A stretch of DNA of 64,000 nucleotides, taken from contig NW_008705572.1 of NCBI RefSeq assembly GCF_000186865.1, forward strand, positions 1,034,800 through 1,098,799, written 5' to 3'. Each line of letters begins with the position of its first letter. Positions within the stretch are counted from its first letter, which is position 1. Below the pieces are notes generated by a model, which made no database searches, was not told the origin of the DNA, and saw only the letters and a program-made list of their open reading frames with translations. Both the position numbers and the translations under genes were made by a program. The DNA is from Aureococcus anophagefferens (taxonomy: Eukaryota > Sar > Pelagophyceae > Pelagomonadales > Pelagomonadaceae). This document shows, piece by piece, positions 1-8,748 of the stretch.

Positions 1-2502
1 GGTTCGACCGGAGCTGGAGCCGGTTCTGCAGGGGCTTCACGTAGCGGTCCAGGGGCCTCAGCTTGTACTCGGCCTCGTGCGACGCGTCGACGGGCGGCGC
101 GTCGCCGTCGTCCGCCGGCGTCGCCTGCTCCGCCTTGTCGTCGTGGTCGCCCGGCGGCGGGCCGTTCTCCTCGTCGAGGGCCTCCGCGGCCGTGTCCGCG
201 TCGATGGCCCCGTAGTCGATCTCGAGCGCCTTCTTGATCTCCGTCGACGCCTGGGCAGCAAAAGAGAGATTCAACGTCGCTTCAATGTGAGTGTTCCGCG
301 CGCGCGCGTTCCAAAGAAAGCATCCACGCTTCGAGACCGTTCCGAGAGATGATCGCTCGTCCAAAAATCAGCCAAAACGAGTGGAAAACGGCCGAGATAT
401 GAGCCTTTGAAGTTGGGAATTTCGCTCTCTTTTGCTGCCCTGGTCGACGCCTTGGCCAAAAAGTCGGACGCGAGCTCGCACTGGGCGACCTCGAAGTGGA
501 GCTTCGCCCGCAACGCGACGAGGGGCGACCGGATCTCCTCGAGGAGCGTCGCCGCGAGCTGGAACGTGCGGTAGACGTGGCGCCGGAGGTGGGGCTGCAA
601 TAACGGTAGCGCGACGTTCCACGTGCAGACGCAGCCCTCCTGGATGAGCTCCGGGTCGCCTAAGCGCTTCACGGCGAGCAGCGTGCGGTCGAGCTGCTTG
701 AGCGCGTCGACGCGCCGCGCGAGCCGCAATGCTAACACCTCCTTCGTCTTGAGCTTCTCCTTCTTCGCGGCCGCGGCCTGCTCCTCCTGCTTGGCCGCGA
801 GCGCGCGCGCCGCGGGGTCGTTGTTCTCCTTGGCGGCCTTCTTCTTCGCGCCCTCGCCGCCGCCGCTCTTGATCGACGACAGCGGCACGGCGTCCGTCTC
901 GTCGAGCTCCCGGGCGAGGAGTAAACAGCGCAGCAGGTCCAGCTTCACGCGCGCGACCGCCGGCGCGTCCTTGGCGTTCGACGCGCGTTTCACGCAGAGC
1001 TTCGCGACGTCGCGCGCCTCCGTGCGGCTCAGCGCCTCGTCGCCGGAGAAGTCCGCGAGGTGGAGCGCCGCGCGGCCCGCGTCGGCGACGGCCTCGGCGC
1101 TCTCCGGCGGCAGGGTCTGCGCCTTCGCGGGCTCGTCGTCGGGCGCGGGCGCGCGCGGCGACTTCTTCGCCGCGGCCTTGTCGTCGCCGAAGTCGCCGTC
1201 CGGCGGGAACTCGACGCCCAGCTCCTTGCACATGTCCACGAGATGCTGGAGCGCCTCCCGCGCGGGCATCTGGCCGATCATGGACTTGACGTGCTGGAGC
1301 ACGTGCGCCGCGCGGCTCCGCCGGCTCTCGGGCGTCTTGCCGTCGCCGGCCGTCATGTCCGACTTCGTCTCGTCGCCGAGCTTCTTCGCCGCGGCGTCCT
1401 GCAGTCTCGACGTGTGCACGGCGTGGAGGTAGACCTCCATCAGCGCGTCGCTCTCCTTGGCCTTCTTCGCGTAGGCCGCCTCGACCTTGACGGACGCCTC
1501 CGACTTGCGCCGCTCCGCGTCGAGCACCGCGGCCTCGGCGGCCTCGACGAGCTCCGCGTGGCCCTCGCCGACGCTCGACGCGGCGACGGAGCCCCGGGGG
1601 CTGCCCTGCTGGCTGCCCCCCTTGTCCGACCCCCGCGGCGACGCCTGGTCGCCCCGGGGGCTCTTGCCCTCGTCGTCGTCCTTCTCGTCGTCCTCTCCGA
1701 GCAGCTCCTTGAGGTGCTTCTGCGCCTCCGCCAGCTCCTCGCCGCAGGCCTCGACGACGCCGACGGCCTCGCGCACGGCCTCTTCGCTCTCGCCGAGACG
1801 CCGCTTTGCGAGGTCCTTGGCCCGGCTCAGGCACTCGGCGGCCTTGGCCGCGTCGCCCGCGTCGTCGTGCGCGTACGCCAAAGCCCGCAGGTAGCGCACG
1901 CGCATGTCCAGGTCCTTGTCCTCGACGGTCTCGAGGGCCCGGGACGCCGTGTCCAGGGGCTCGATGGCGTAGCGCGCCGCGCCGTCCCGGAGCAGCGGGT
2001 GCACGATGCTCCAGAGGTAGACGGAGCCGTTGTAGACGAGGAAGTCGTAGCGCGGCCGGTTCACCTCCGCGGTCGCGATGCGCAGCGCGTGGAGCACGTA
2101 GGACACGGCGAGGCGCCGCCGCTGGACGCCCGCGGCGCCGTGGAGGGGCTCGGCGGCGTGGCCCTCGACGAGCGCCTGCACGAAGAGCGTCCGGCAGAGG
2201 AACTGGTCCTCCGTGCCGCCCGCGTCGAGGAAGAAGGTCTTCGTCACCTCCGCGGCGATGTCGAAGCGCTTGTTCTTCACGGCCGCCTCCGCCGCGAGCA
2301 CGAGCAGCTCCGGCGACCCGAGGTTCGCGCAGCCCGTGAGCAGGTTGCGCTGCTCGCGCGCGAACTTGAGCTGCTCGTAGGTCTCGACGAAGATGTCCGC
2401 GGCCTTCTGCAGCGCCTCCTCGCGCGCCGTCGGATCCATGCTCACGGCGCTCTCCGTGAGCGCCACGGACTCCCGGAAGGAGCTCCGCAGGTTGTGGTCC
2501 AT
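1..2502 (-). CDS. CFAP46: CFAP46-like axonemal protein, N-terminal part (runs off the window)
   Basis: Two exons are visible, 2502-451 (684 codons, phase 0) and 250 to the window edge. The chosen start is the ATG at 2502, followed by a helical TPR-like array. The segment around residues 149-165 (RPRYDFLVYNGSVYLW) and a later 'LLEEIRSPLVALRAKLHFE' block match my recollection of CFAP46/TTC40, a central-apparatus C1d projection protein of motile cilia. An acidic, S/P/R-rich low-complexity linker (about residues 300-340) and a second one near 480 interrupt the repeats; both are common in algal copies. The exons are separated by an inverted-repeat intron with a GC donor, annotated separately. The family protein is several times longer, so most of the gene lies beyond coordinate 1. 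The family assignment is from memory of motifs, not a search. Confidence 0.68.
251..442 (-). mobile_element. Introner-like intron element with TIRs and 8-bp TSD
   Basis: The 192-bp element has 18-bp terminal inverted repeats at 251-268 and 425-442 (17 of 18 match; core GGGCAGCAAAAGAGAG). Both sides are flanked by the identical octamer GTCGACGC (243-250 and 443-450). Removing the element plus one octamer restores an open frame in CFAP46 (AKASTEIKKAL). The spliced intron is therefore 251-450: the 3' AG is supplied by the element's end (CCCAG) and the 5' GC donor by the duplicated target. This matches the known introner mechanism, in which non-autonomous DNA transposons insert in exons and are spliced out. 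Confidence 0.88.
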
Positions 2503-2644
2503 GGCTGCCGGCCCACCCAGCGGCGGCGGCGCGCACACAGCCTCGGCTGTTTTAGCGCTTGGCCCTGGGCAGCCTAGGATTTTGTCTGCCTTGAACACGA
2601 TGATGCACTTATTTTGAGTTTCGGAGCAGCCTCGTCAAACTGGC

Positions 2645-4105
2645 ATGGACTCGTCGCTCGCGGCGGACGTCACCGCTGCCTTCGCGCGGCTCGTTGCAAC
2701 CGGCCTCTCGCCGAACGAGGCAGCGGCCGCGGCGCTCCTCGAGGCCGCGAACGTCGCCGATGCAGCCTTCGACGCAGCCCTCGACGATTTGGCAGCCTTT
2801 GATGATCTGGCGGATTTGGATGCATCGACGGGCGCTTTAGACGCAGCAGCTCCGGACGTCGCCGCGGCGACCGCCGAGGCGCCGCGCGCGCCCTTCGACG
2901 TCGAGCTCGACGCGGCCGTGCTGACCGTGCGGTGCCGCGCCGCCGTGCGATGCCGCGTCGCCGGGGCCGTCGTGCCGCCGGCGCCCGCGGCGCCGCCGTG
3001 GCTCGCGGACGTGGCGGCGCTCTACGAGGTCGTCAAGCGCGTCGAGTCCATCCTCAAGCTCCGCGGCCCGCTCGGCGGCCACGGCTGGAAGTGCGGGCCG
3101 ACGATGGGCGGCACCTACTGCGACTGCACGCCGCCCCTGGCCTGGCCCAGCTACTACTCCCTCGTCGGCCACGCCTACAACGCGTGCCAGGACGTCGCGC
3201 GGTCGCACCACCAGATCGCGAGCTACCTCGAGGCCTGCATCGCGGCCGCGGGCGCGGGCGACGTCGTCGAGCTGCGGAGCGACCGGCTCGAGGCGCTGGA
3301 GACGCTGAAGACGCGGCGCCGCGCGGCCGCGGAGGCGCGCAAGGCCGCCATGGGCCTCGTCGTCGCGCGCTGCGGCGCCGCGGTCGCGCGGGCCGTCGAC
3401 GACTTTTTGCGCGCCCGGCCGCCGCCGCCGCCGGAGGAGGACGCGCGCGTCCCCGGCCTCTGGTACGAGGGCGACCTCGCCTGCGTCGTCGTCGGCAAGC
3501 GCGACTACGTCGTGAAGGTCGTCTCGTCGGGCCGGCGCCGCGTCGCGGTCGCGTACGTCGGCGAGGACCGCGCGGCCAGGGTCGACTTCGAGCCCGGGGA
3601 GCTCCTCCCCTACGACCTCGACGAGCGCAACAAGCTCCGGGAGCGAACGGAGAAAAAGAAGCGCCCCGCGCCGCCAGAGCCGCCCAAGGCCGCGAAGAAG
3701 CGGCGGAAGAAGGCCAAGCCGCCGGCGGTGTCGTCGAAGAAGGCGGCCGCGAAGCCGCCGGCGAAAGCAGGCGCGTCGAGAAAAACGGCCGCGACGAAGA
3801 AGAAGGCGGCGACGCCGTCGAAGGCCGACCGCGCCGCCGCCGCCGCCGCCGTCGACACGGAGCGGCGGCGCGCGAAGCCGCCGCCGCCGGAGCCGTGCCC
3901 GATCTGCTACGACAGCTTCCCGCGCGACGACCTGCTCCGCTTCAGCTGCGGCCACGCGGTCTGCCGGTCCTGCGGCGAGCGGCTTGCGGAGATGCAGGTC
4001 GGCGCGCACGGCGCGACGCGGAACCGCCTCACGATCCGCGCGTGCGCGCTCTGCCGGCAGACCGTCTCCGCGGCCATCGTCGTCAAGCAGGAGTCGCCGC
4101 CCTAA
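2645..4105 (+). CDS. RING-finger protein, probable E3 ubiquitin ligase
   Basis: The protein has 486 residues. A C-terminal RING-type zinc finger spans about residues 417-475 (CPIC at its start, CGHAVCRSC in the middle, CALC at the end), with the C3HC4 spacing expected of an E3 ligase that recruits an E2. The N-terminus (residues 1-45) is Ala/Leu-rich and resembles a UBA-like helix bundle, but I cannot confirm that. Residues about 120-200 form a Cys/Trp/Tyr-rich block of unknown family. A lysine/alanine/proline-rich basic linker (about 330-410) looks nuclear or nucleic-acid associated. The stop codon overlaps that of the convergent GGCT-like gene. Substrate and pathway cannot be read from the sequence. 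Confidence 0.8.
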   Translation: MDSSLAADVTAAFARLVATGLSPNEAAAAALLEAANVADAAFDAALDDLAAFDDLADLDASTGALDAAAPDVAAATAEAPRAPFDVELDAAVLTVRCRAAVRCRVAGAVVPPAPAAPPWLADVAALYEVVKRVESILKLRGPLGGHGWKCGPTMGGTYCDCTPPLAWPSYYSLVGHAYNACQDVARSHHQIASYLEACIAAAGAGDVVELRSDRLEALETLKTRRRAAAEARKAAMGLVVARCGAAVARAVDDFLRARPPPPPEEDARVPGLWYEGDLACVVVGKRDYVVKVVSSGRRRVAVAYVGEDRAARVDFEPGELLPYDLDERNKLRERTEKKKRPAPPEPPKAAKKRRKKAKPPAVSSKKAAAKPPAKAGASRKTAATKKKAATPSKADRAAAAAAVDTERRRAKPPPPEPCPICYDSFPRDDLLRFSCGHAVCRSCGERLAEMQVGAHGATRNRLTIRACALCRQTVSAAIVVKQESPP

Positions 4106-5283
4106 AAATTACCCTGGGTGCGCGTGAAGGCGACCCAGTCGCCGCCGACGTCCGCGTAGTTCTCCGGCTCGCGCTCCGCGGCCGCGAGCTCCGCCTCGTC
4201 GACGAGGACGTACATCCACGCGTCGCCGCCGCCCGCGAGGTCGACGCGGTCCCGCCGGTAGTGGTGCGGGTGCTCCTCGAGCTCGTCGACGGCGGCGAGG
4301 TCCTCCGTGGAGCAGACGTAGAGCTCGCCCGCGAGGCGGCTCAGCGCGGCGCCGAGCCGCGCGCGGTCGGCGGCGATGGCGTAGGGCCACGTGTACGGCG
4401 CCTCGCGGAGCCGGCCGTTCGTCACGAGCGCGTACTCCGCCGCCGTCGCCGCGTCTCCGACGAACACCGCGCGGCCGAGGTAGCCGTCGTTGAAGAGGCC
4501 CCGGCGGAGGCTCCCGTAGGTGAAGACGCGGTGGAGCGGGACGCGCCGCAGCGCCGCGACGGCGTCCGCGTCCCAGATTTGTGCGTCGCCCGCCGCGAGC
4601 CGCGCGTCCGCGGCGCCGTCCGCGAGCGCCGCCGCGAGCGCGCCGACCGTCGCGAAGCCCGCGGCCCGCGTCGCCTCGACGAAGGGGCCGATGGCCGCGG
4701 GCATGGTCCAGGGCGCGTCCCGCCGCGTGTTGACCTCGACGGCGAGCGACTCGAGCGACAGCGTCCGCGGGTCCTCGACGGGGTAGCGCCACGCGCCCCG
4801 GAGGCCCCGCCGCGCGCAGCGGATCTCGAGCGGCTCGCCCGTCGGCCAGCCCGCGGTGCGCAGGTGCGCGACGATGGCCGCGCGGTAGGCCTCGCAGGGC
4901 TCGGCCGTCATCGCCTCGGTCCACTCGGAGACGCCGTCGCCGGCGACGTAGGCGACGGCGCGCGCGGGCGTCCAGACGTCGCCGTCGCGGACGTCGACGT
5001 CGATCTCGACCTCGCGGTACTTCGGCTTCTCGAAGGCGTCGAGGAGCAGCTTCTCCTCCTCGGAGAGCAGCGCGAGCGAGCCGCGCGCGCCGTCGCCGGG
5101 CGCGAGGCTCGCGACGCCGCCGCGCTGCCAGTTCGGCGCCTCGAGGCAGAAGACGCGCGAGAACGCCGGCGCGCGCGCCTGCCGGAGCGTCAGGGCCGGG
5201 TTGCGCACGCGCGCGCGGAGCTGCGCGACGCCGTTGGACCCGTAGTTGAACACGGCGACCTTCTTCGGCGCGAGGGCCGCCAT
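4102..5283 (-). CDS. Tandem gamma-glutamylcyclotransferase-fold (AIG2/GGCT-like) protein
   Basis: The start is taken at the ATG at 5283, giving 393 residues; the upstream extension is repetitive, low-complexity sequence. Two copies of the GGCT signature occur: FNYGSNG at residues 12-18 and FTYGSLRRG from residue 254. The second half continues with the family's glycine- and acid-rich core (GRLREAPYTWPYA, ELYVCSTEDLAAVDELEEHP, HHYRRDRV). GGCT-fold enzymes act on gamma-glutamyl amines, gamma-glutamyl amino acids or glutathione. Which reaction applies here is unknown. The tandem arrangement is the notable point, and both YGS loops are kept. The gene ends convergently with the RING gene, their stop codons sharing CTAA at 4102-4105. 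Confidence 0.72.
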   Translation of the reverse strand: MAALAPKKVAVFNYGSNGVAQLRARVRNPALTLRQARAPAFSRVFCLEAPNWQRGGVASLAPGDGARGSLALLSEEEKLLLDAFEKPKYREVEIDVDVRDGDVWTPARAVAYVAGDGVSEWTEAMTAEPCEAYRAAIVAHLRTAGWPTGEPLEIRCARRGLRGAWRYPVEDPRTLSLESLAVEVNTRRDAPWTMPAAIGPFVEATRAAGFATVGALAAALADGAADARLAAGDAQIWDADAVAALRRVPLHRVFTYGSLRRGLFNDGYLGRAVFVGDAATAAEYALVTNGRLREAPYTWPYAIAADRARLGAALSRLAGELYVCSTEDLAAVDELEEHPHHYRRDRVDLAGGGDAWMYVLVDEAELAAAEREPENYADVGGDWVAFTRTQGNF

Positions 5284-5663
5284 GGCGCGGCGCAGCACGA
5301 GGGCGAACGTTGTCGTCTGCAGCAAGCCGAGCGGCCTCCGCGACGTCGTGAACGGCCTCCGCGACGTCGATGACTGCGCGGTTGCTGCCACACGACGGCA
5401 CTGGCGGCGCGCGCCGGAGAGCACTGGCATGCTCTCAGTGGAGGTCTTCAACTGATGTGCAAGGTCTGTTCGCGCGGGATCTCGCGAGCCGGGGGACACG
5501 GGTCTCGCCGTTGGCGCGCTGCGGTTGCTGCAGCGGCGCGGCGGCGTGGCGGTACTGCGGCAGGCGCCGGAGAGCATGCTTGCTCTCCGTCACGGTAAAG
5601 TGAAGACTTCAAACTTTCAGCTACGTCAGGCTATGTTCAAGGTGATTATCGCGCGGGATGATC
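5284..5663. repeat. Tandemly duplicated intergenic stretch (period about 184 bp)
   Basis: This stretch holds no convincing gene. The segments 5521-5566 and 5705-5750 are identical over 46 bp, and homology extends leftward about 55 bp in each copy. A third, decayed copy starts near 5387. The right-hand copy is the 3' coding end of the neighbouring minus-strand gene, so the left copies are duplicated fragments of it. Short palindromes with the core GAGAGCATGCTTGCTCTC lie between copies (5571-5588, with a relative at about 5425). Confidence 0.6.
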
Positions 5664-6239
5664 TCACGCGAGCTGGGGGACACGGGCCTCGCCGTTCACG
5701 CGCTGCGGTTGCTGCAGCGGCGCGGCGGCGTGGCGGTACTGCGGCAGGCGGCGCGGCGGCGGCGCGGGCGGCGGCGGCGTCGTCGCCCAGGACACGTAGC
5801 GCGCCGCGGACACGGCTCCAGCGCCGATGTAGCGCACGTGCTTCACGGGTCGCGCCAGGAGGTGGCCCGCGTTGAGGGCGACCTCGCGGGCCAGCGCCAG
5901 CGGCGGCGCGATGATGCACGCGGCGAGGAGGACGCCGAGGCGGCTCTCCGCGTCGTCGTCGGGGACCGGCTCGCCGCCCTCGCGCGCCTCGCGCCAGAGC
6001 TCGCGCGTGCGCGCGACGAGGACGGACGCGAGGAGCGGCAGGTGCGCGACGACCTTGACGAGCGTCGGGGGCTTCTCATCGCGGACGACGATGCGTTCTG
6101 CGAGCGACGGCGCCGCGAGCGGGGACGACTGCATGCACGGCACCCGCGGCACCTTCGTGAACGCTTCGACGCGCACGAAGCGCACGAAGAGCATCGCGAT
6201 GACGATCTGGAGGATGAGCGGGTAGGTGGAGTGCTTCAT
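5664..6239 (-). CDS. Small membrane protein, unknown family
   Basis: The predicted product has 191 residues. The first 25 residues form a hydrophobic segment (YPLILQIVIAMLFVRFV), either a signal anchor or part of a bipartite plastid presequence. A second hydrophobic stretch lies near residue 107 (LGVLLAACIIAPPLALA). The tail is Pro/Ala/Arg-rich and its coding end lies inside the local tandem duplication, so the C-terminus may be recently altered. I do not recognise the family. Its start is only a few bases from the stop of a short upstream open frame. The single-exon reading frame is supported mainly by the hydrophobic patterning, so confidence is moderate. Confidence 0.45.
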   Translation of the reverse strand: MKHSTYPLILQIVIAMLFVRFVRVEAFTKVPRVPCMQSSPLAAPSLAERIVVRDEKPPTLVKVVAHLPLLASVLVARTRELWREAREGGEPVPDDDAESRLGVLLAACIIAPPLALAREVALNAGHLLARPVKHVRYIGAGAVSAARYVSWATTPPPPAPPPRRLPQYRHAAAPLQQPQRVNGEARVPQLA

Positions 6240-6595
6240 TTGAAATCAGAGCGAGTTTTTTGGCGTTTCGCGAAGCAGCGAAACTTGGCTGCGTGTTGCG
6301 GGTGTGGTAGGTGGAGACGCAGAGGGCGTTGAGGCTCTGTCTAGGTCGAATGGGTCGGCGTCGGACGCGCTTTGAGTGGACTTCTGTCTGGCGCTCGAGA
6401 GCTCTGAGCTCTGCCGCTGGTTCTGCCGAGACATTCGTGATGTTGACGCCTCGACTGGGACCCCCGGCCAGCCGGCGCGCCTCGGCAGGCCACCGCTGCC
6501 ACTGAGCGGCTCACAAGCAGCGAGATTTAGAGCAGAGTCAAGGAGAGAGAGAGAGAAGAGTTCGAGGCGCAGTGGGATTTTTCCGTCCGCTGCGG
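6240..6595. other. Intergenic stretch between kinase and small membrane gene
   Basis: This stretch is 356 bp and lower in GC than its surroundings. On the minus strand an open frame of 62 codons (6434-6246, Ser/Gln-rich, starting MSRQNQRQSSEL) ends seven bases before the next ATG. It could be a small gene, an alternative 3' exon of the kinase, or chance. A perfect hairpin, GTTTCGC/GCGAAAC, lies at about 6267-6286. A CT-rich run sits just after the kinase stop. Confidence 0.3.
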
Positions 6596-8167
6596 CTACA
6601 TGACCGCGCACTTGGCCGGGGCGCGCTCGCGCCGGGCGCGGGGCGGCGTGCCCAGCTCCGGCGGCGGGCTCGTCCGGCCGGACGGGTCCGGCGCGATCTG
6701 CGTCACGGTGACGACCTCCGCCACGGGCGTCGACGGCTCGGCGGTCGTCGTCTCCCAGGGCGTCGGCACGGTGGAGCCGTCGCCGAGGGGCGAGCCCGGC
6801 CGGAGCGGCGCGGGCCGGAGCGGCGCGAGGAGCCGGGGCCCCGGCGCGACGACGCGCGACGAGTCGCCGCAGGGCGCGGTCCACGCGCGGGCCGCGCGCT
6901 TCTTCTTCGGCCGCGGCCCGTCGCGCAGCGCGACGACGATGTCCTCGGCCGACGGCCGGTCGCCGGGCTCCTCGGCCCAGGCGGCCTCGAGGCAGTGGCG
7001 CGCGCGCGACGCCGTGCACCGGAGCCGGCTCGGCCGCGCGTGCGTGTGCGTGTGGACGCGCCGGAGCTCCTCGACGTCCTTGAGCGCGTAGGGCGGCGTG
7101 CCGTTGAGCATGTACCAGAAGACCATGGCCCAGGAGAAGACGTCGACCTTGAGCGAGTAGGGCTCCTCGCGGAAGACCTCCGGCGCCATGTAGCGGTACG
7201 TGCCCGTCGTGCCCGTCATCGTGTACATGTCGTTGGCGTTGGACCCCGGGAAGAGTCTTCCGAGCCCGAAGTCCGCGAGCTTGACCCGGCCGTCGTCGGC
7301 GATCAAAATGTTCGACGGCTTCACGTCGCGGTGGATGATCGCGGGCCGCTGGCCGTGGAGGTAGGCGAGCGCCTCGGCGAGGTGCCGCGCGAAGTTGCGC
7401 GACTTCTGCTCCCCGAGCCCCCGCTCCTGGCGCCGCCGCATGAGCATCTCGAGCGTGCCGCCGCCGCAGTGCTCGAGCACGAGCACGGGCCGCTGCGGCG
7501 GCGTCAGCGACGCCGCGAGGAGCCGGACGATGTTCGGGTGCTCCAGCGTCGCCAGGAGCGCGAGCTCCCGGTAGCCCTCGCTCAGCCGGCTCTCCCAGGA
7601 CCGCTTCGTGACCACGCGCCGGCCCCGCCACGTCGCGAGCGCGACGCGGCAGTGCTTCCGGTCGAGGATCGCCGCGCCCGGCGCGATGCTCTCCGGGTCC
7701 GTGAGCAGATCGTCGAGCTTCGCCTCGACGACGACCTCGGCGCTCCGCCCGCCCTCGCACGTGCCGGCCGGCGACGCCACGGGCGTCGCGGGCAGCGCGC
7801 GGACGCGCTCCGCGGCCTCGACGATGTTGATGCGGTCGATGCGCCCGCTGCCGCGCGAGTCCACGGCCTCGACGCCCCTCCCGAGGCCCGTCGCCCCGAT
7901 GGACTCGCCTAAAACCGACGCGTCGACGGCGACGGCGCGCGGCAGCGGCGCCATGAGCTCGAGGTCCGCGGCGTGCTTCTTCTGTTGTGCCGCGAGCGCC
8001 TCCCGGAGCGCGTCGGCCTCCGCGGCCCGCGCCTCGAGGGACGCCCGGTCCGCGAAGGACGCGCGGCGCGACGCGTCCGCGTCGCCGGGCGCCCCCGGCG
8101 CCCGGGCCGCGTCGATGCACCGCTCCAGCTCGCTCGGGGGCTGGGCGGGCTGGCGCCAGAACATCAT
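6596..8167 (-). CDS. TKL-type protein kinase with a C-terminal CaaX box
   Basis: The product is 523 residues from the ATG at 8167. The kinase domain spans about residues 160-450: candidate ATP-binding Lys188 (RVVTKRSW), catalytic loop HRDVKPSN (279-286), DFGLG (299-303), and an APEVF motif after a TGTTGTYRYM activation segment. All catalytic residues are present, so it should be active on Ser/Thr and possibly Tyr; the loop type resembles tyrosine-kinase-like (TKL) kinases. An N-terminal region of about 150 residues contains a short predicted coiled coil. The C-terminal tail is Pro/Ser/Thr-rich and ends in Cys-Ala-Val-Met, a farnesylation-type CaaX box, which predicts membrane attachment. An in-frame extension upstream of 8167 exists but looks non-coding. 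Confidence 0.8.
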   Translation of the reverse strand: MMFWRQPAQPPSELERCIDAARAPGAPGDADASRRASFADRASLEARAAEADALREALAAQQKKHAADLELMAPLPRAVAVDASVLGESIGATGLGRGVEAVDSRGSGRIDRINIVEAAERVRALPATPVASPAGTCEGGRSAEVVVEAKLDDLLTDPESIAPGAAILDRKHCRVALATWRGRRVVTKRSWESRLSEGYRELALLATLEHPNIVRLLAASLTPPQRPVLVLEHCGGGTLEMLMRRRQERGLGEQKSRNFARHLAEALAYLHGQRPAIIHRDVKPSNILIADDGRVKLADFGLGRLFPGSNANDMYTMTGTTGTYRYMAPEVFREEPYSLKVDVFSWAMVFWYMLNGTPPYALKDVEELRRVHTHTHARPSRLRCTASRARHCLEAAWAEEPGDRPSAEDIVVALRDGPRPKKKRAARAWTAPCGDSSRVVAPGPRLLAPLRPAPLRPGSPLGDGSTVPTPWETTTAEPSTPVAEVVTVTQIAPDPSGRTSPPPELGTPPRARRERAPAKCAVM

Positions 8168-8748
8168 GGTCGGGTTTTTGGGGGTCCGGGGGCAGCCCGC
8201 GACGAGGGACGGCGGGGAGCGGGCCGCCGGAGGCCGCGCTCGTGGGGGTGGGCCCGGACCCGCTCCCTGGATCGCGAGATGCGCGGTGTGGCCACGAATA
8301 TGCGGGAGCTCGCCCGAGGATCTGAGTCTTAAGACACAAGCGTTTCGGGCTCCTGCGCTGCGGAGGCCAAACTGGCCTGCTTGACCTCCTGCTTGAAGCT
8401 GACGTTGTCCGCAAAAGCTGCCGGATGTGAAGCCGGATGCATGATCGAAGTCATGATCGCGTCCACCGTGGTGGGCGCCCAGATCAATTCCAGGGGTCTT
8501 AGGCCAACCAGGAGCGCGCCTCCGAGAGGCGCGCTCGGGTCGCCGGGGGAACATGACACTAGCGAGGGAAGGGCATGCGGGTACAAAAAGGGGGGCCGCG
8601 GGCTCCAGGGCGTTCGAATGTGTCGGTGCTATGTACAGGTGGTTCGAACCGTCCGAGCTCCTCTCGGCGTTCGGATGCGTCGCCGGGGCGTCGCGCACAG
8701 GTCACAACAAGGGCGCGGGCCTCGGCGGCGCTCCGCGACGGGGCCGGC
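8168..8748. other. Intergenic stretch, ammonium transporter 3' side to kinase 5' side
   Basis: This 581-bp stretch holds no supported gene. A GCTGCCC motif lies about 30 bp before the kinase ATG (sense strand). A minus-strand open frame (8454-8329; 41 codons ending in EPETLVS) has less extreme GC and might be a small gene or exon, but nothing supports translation. A GGTTCGAACC palindrome at about 8640 resembles a tRNA T-loop, but its arms do not pair. Confidence 0.3.

Noticed and set aside
8630..8660. GGTTCGAACC resembling a tRNA T-loop
   Set aside because: The flanking arms do not pair and no acceptor, D or anticodon arms fit around it.
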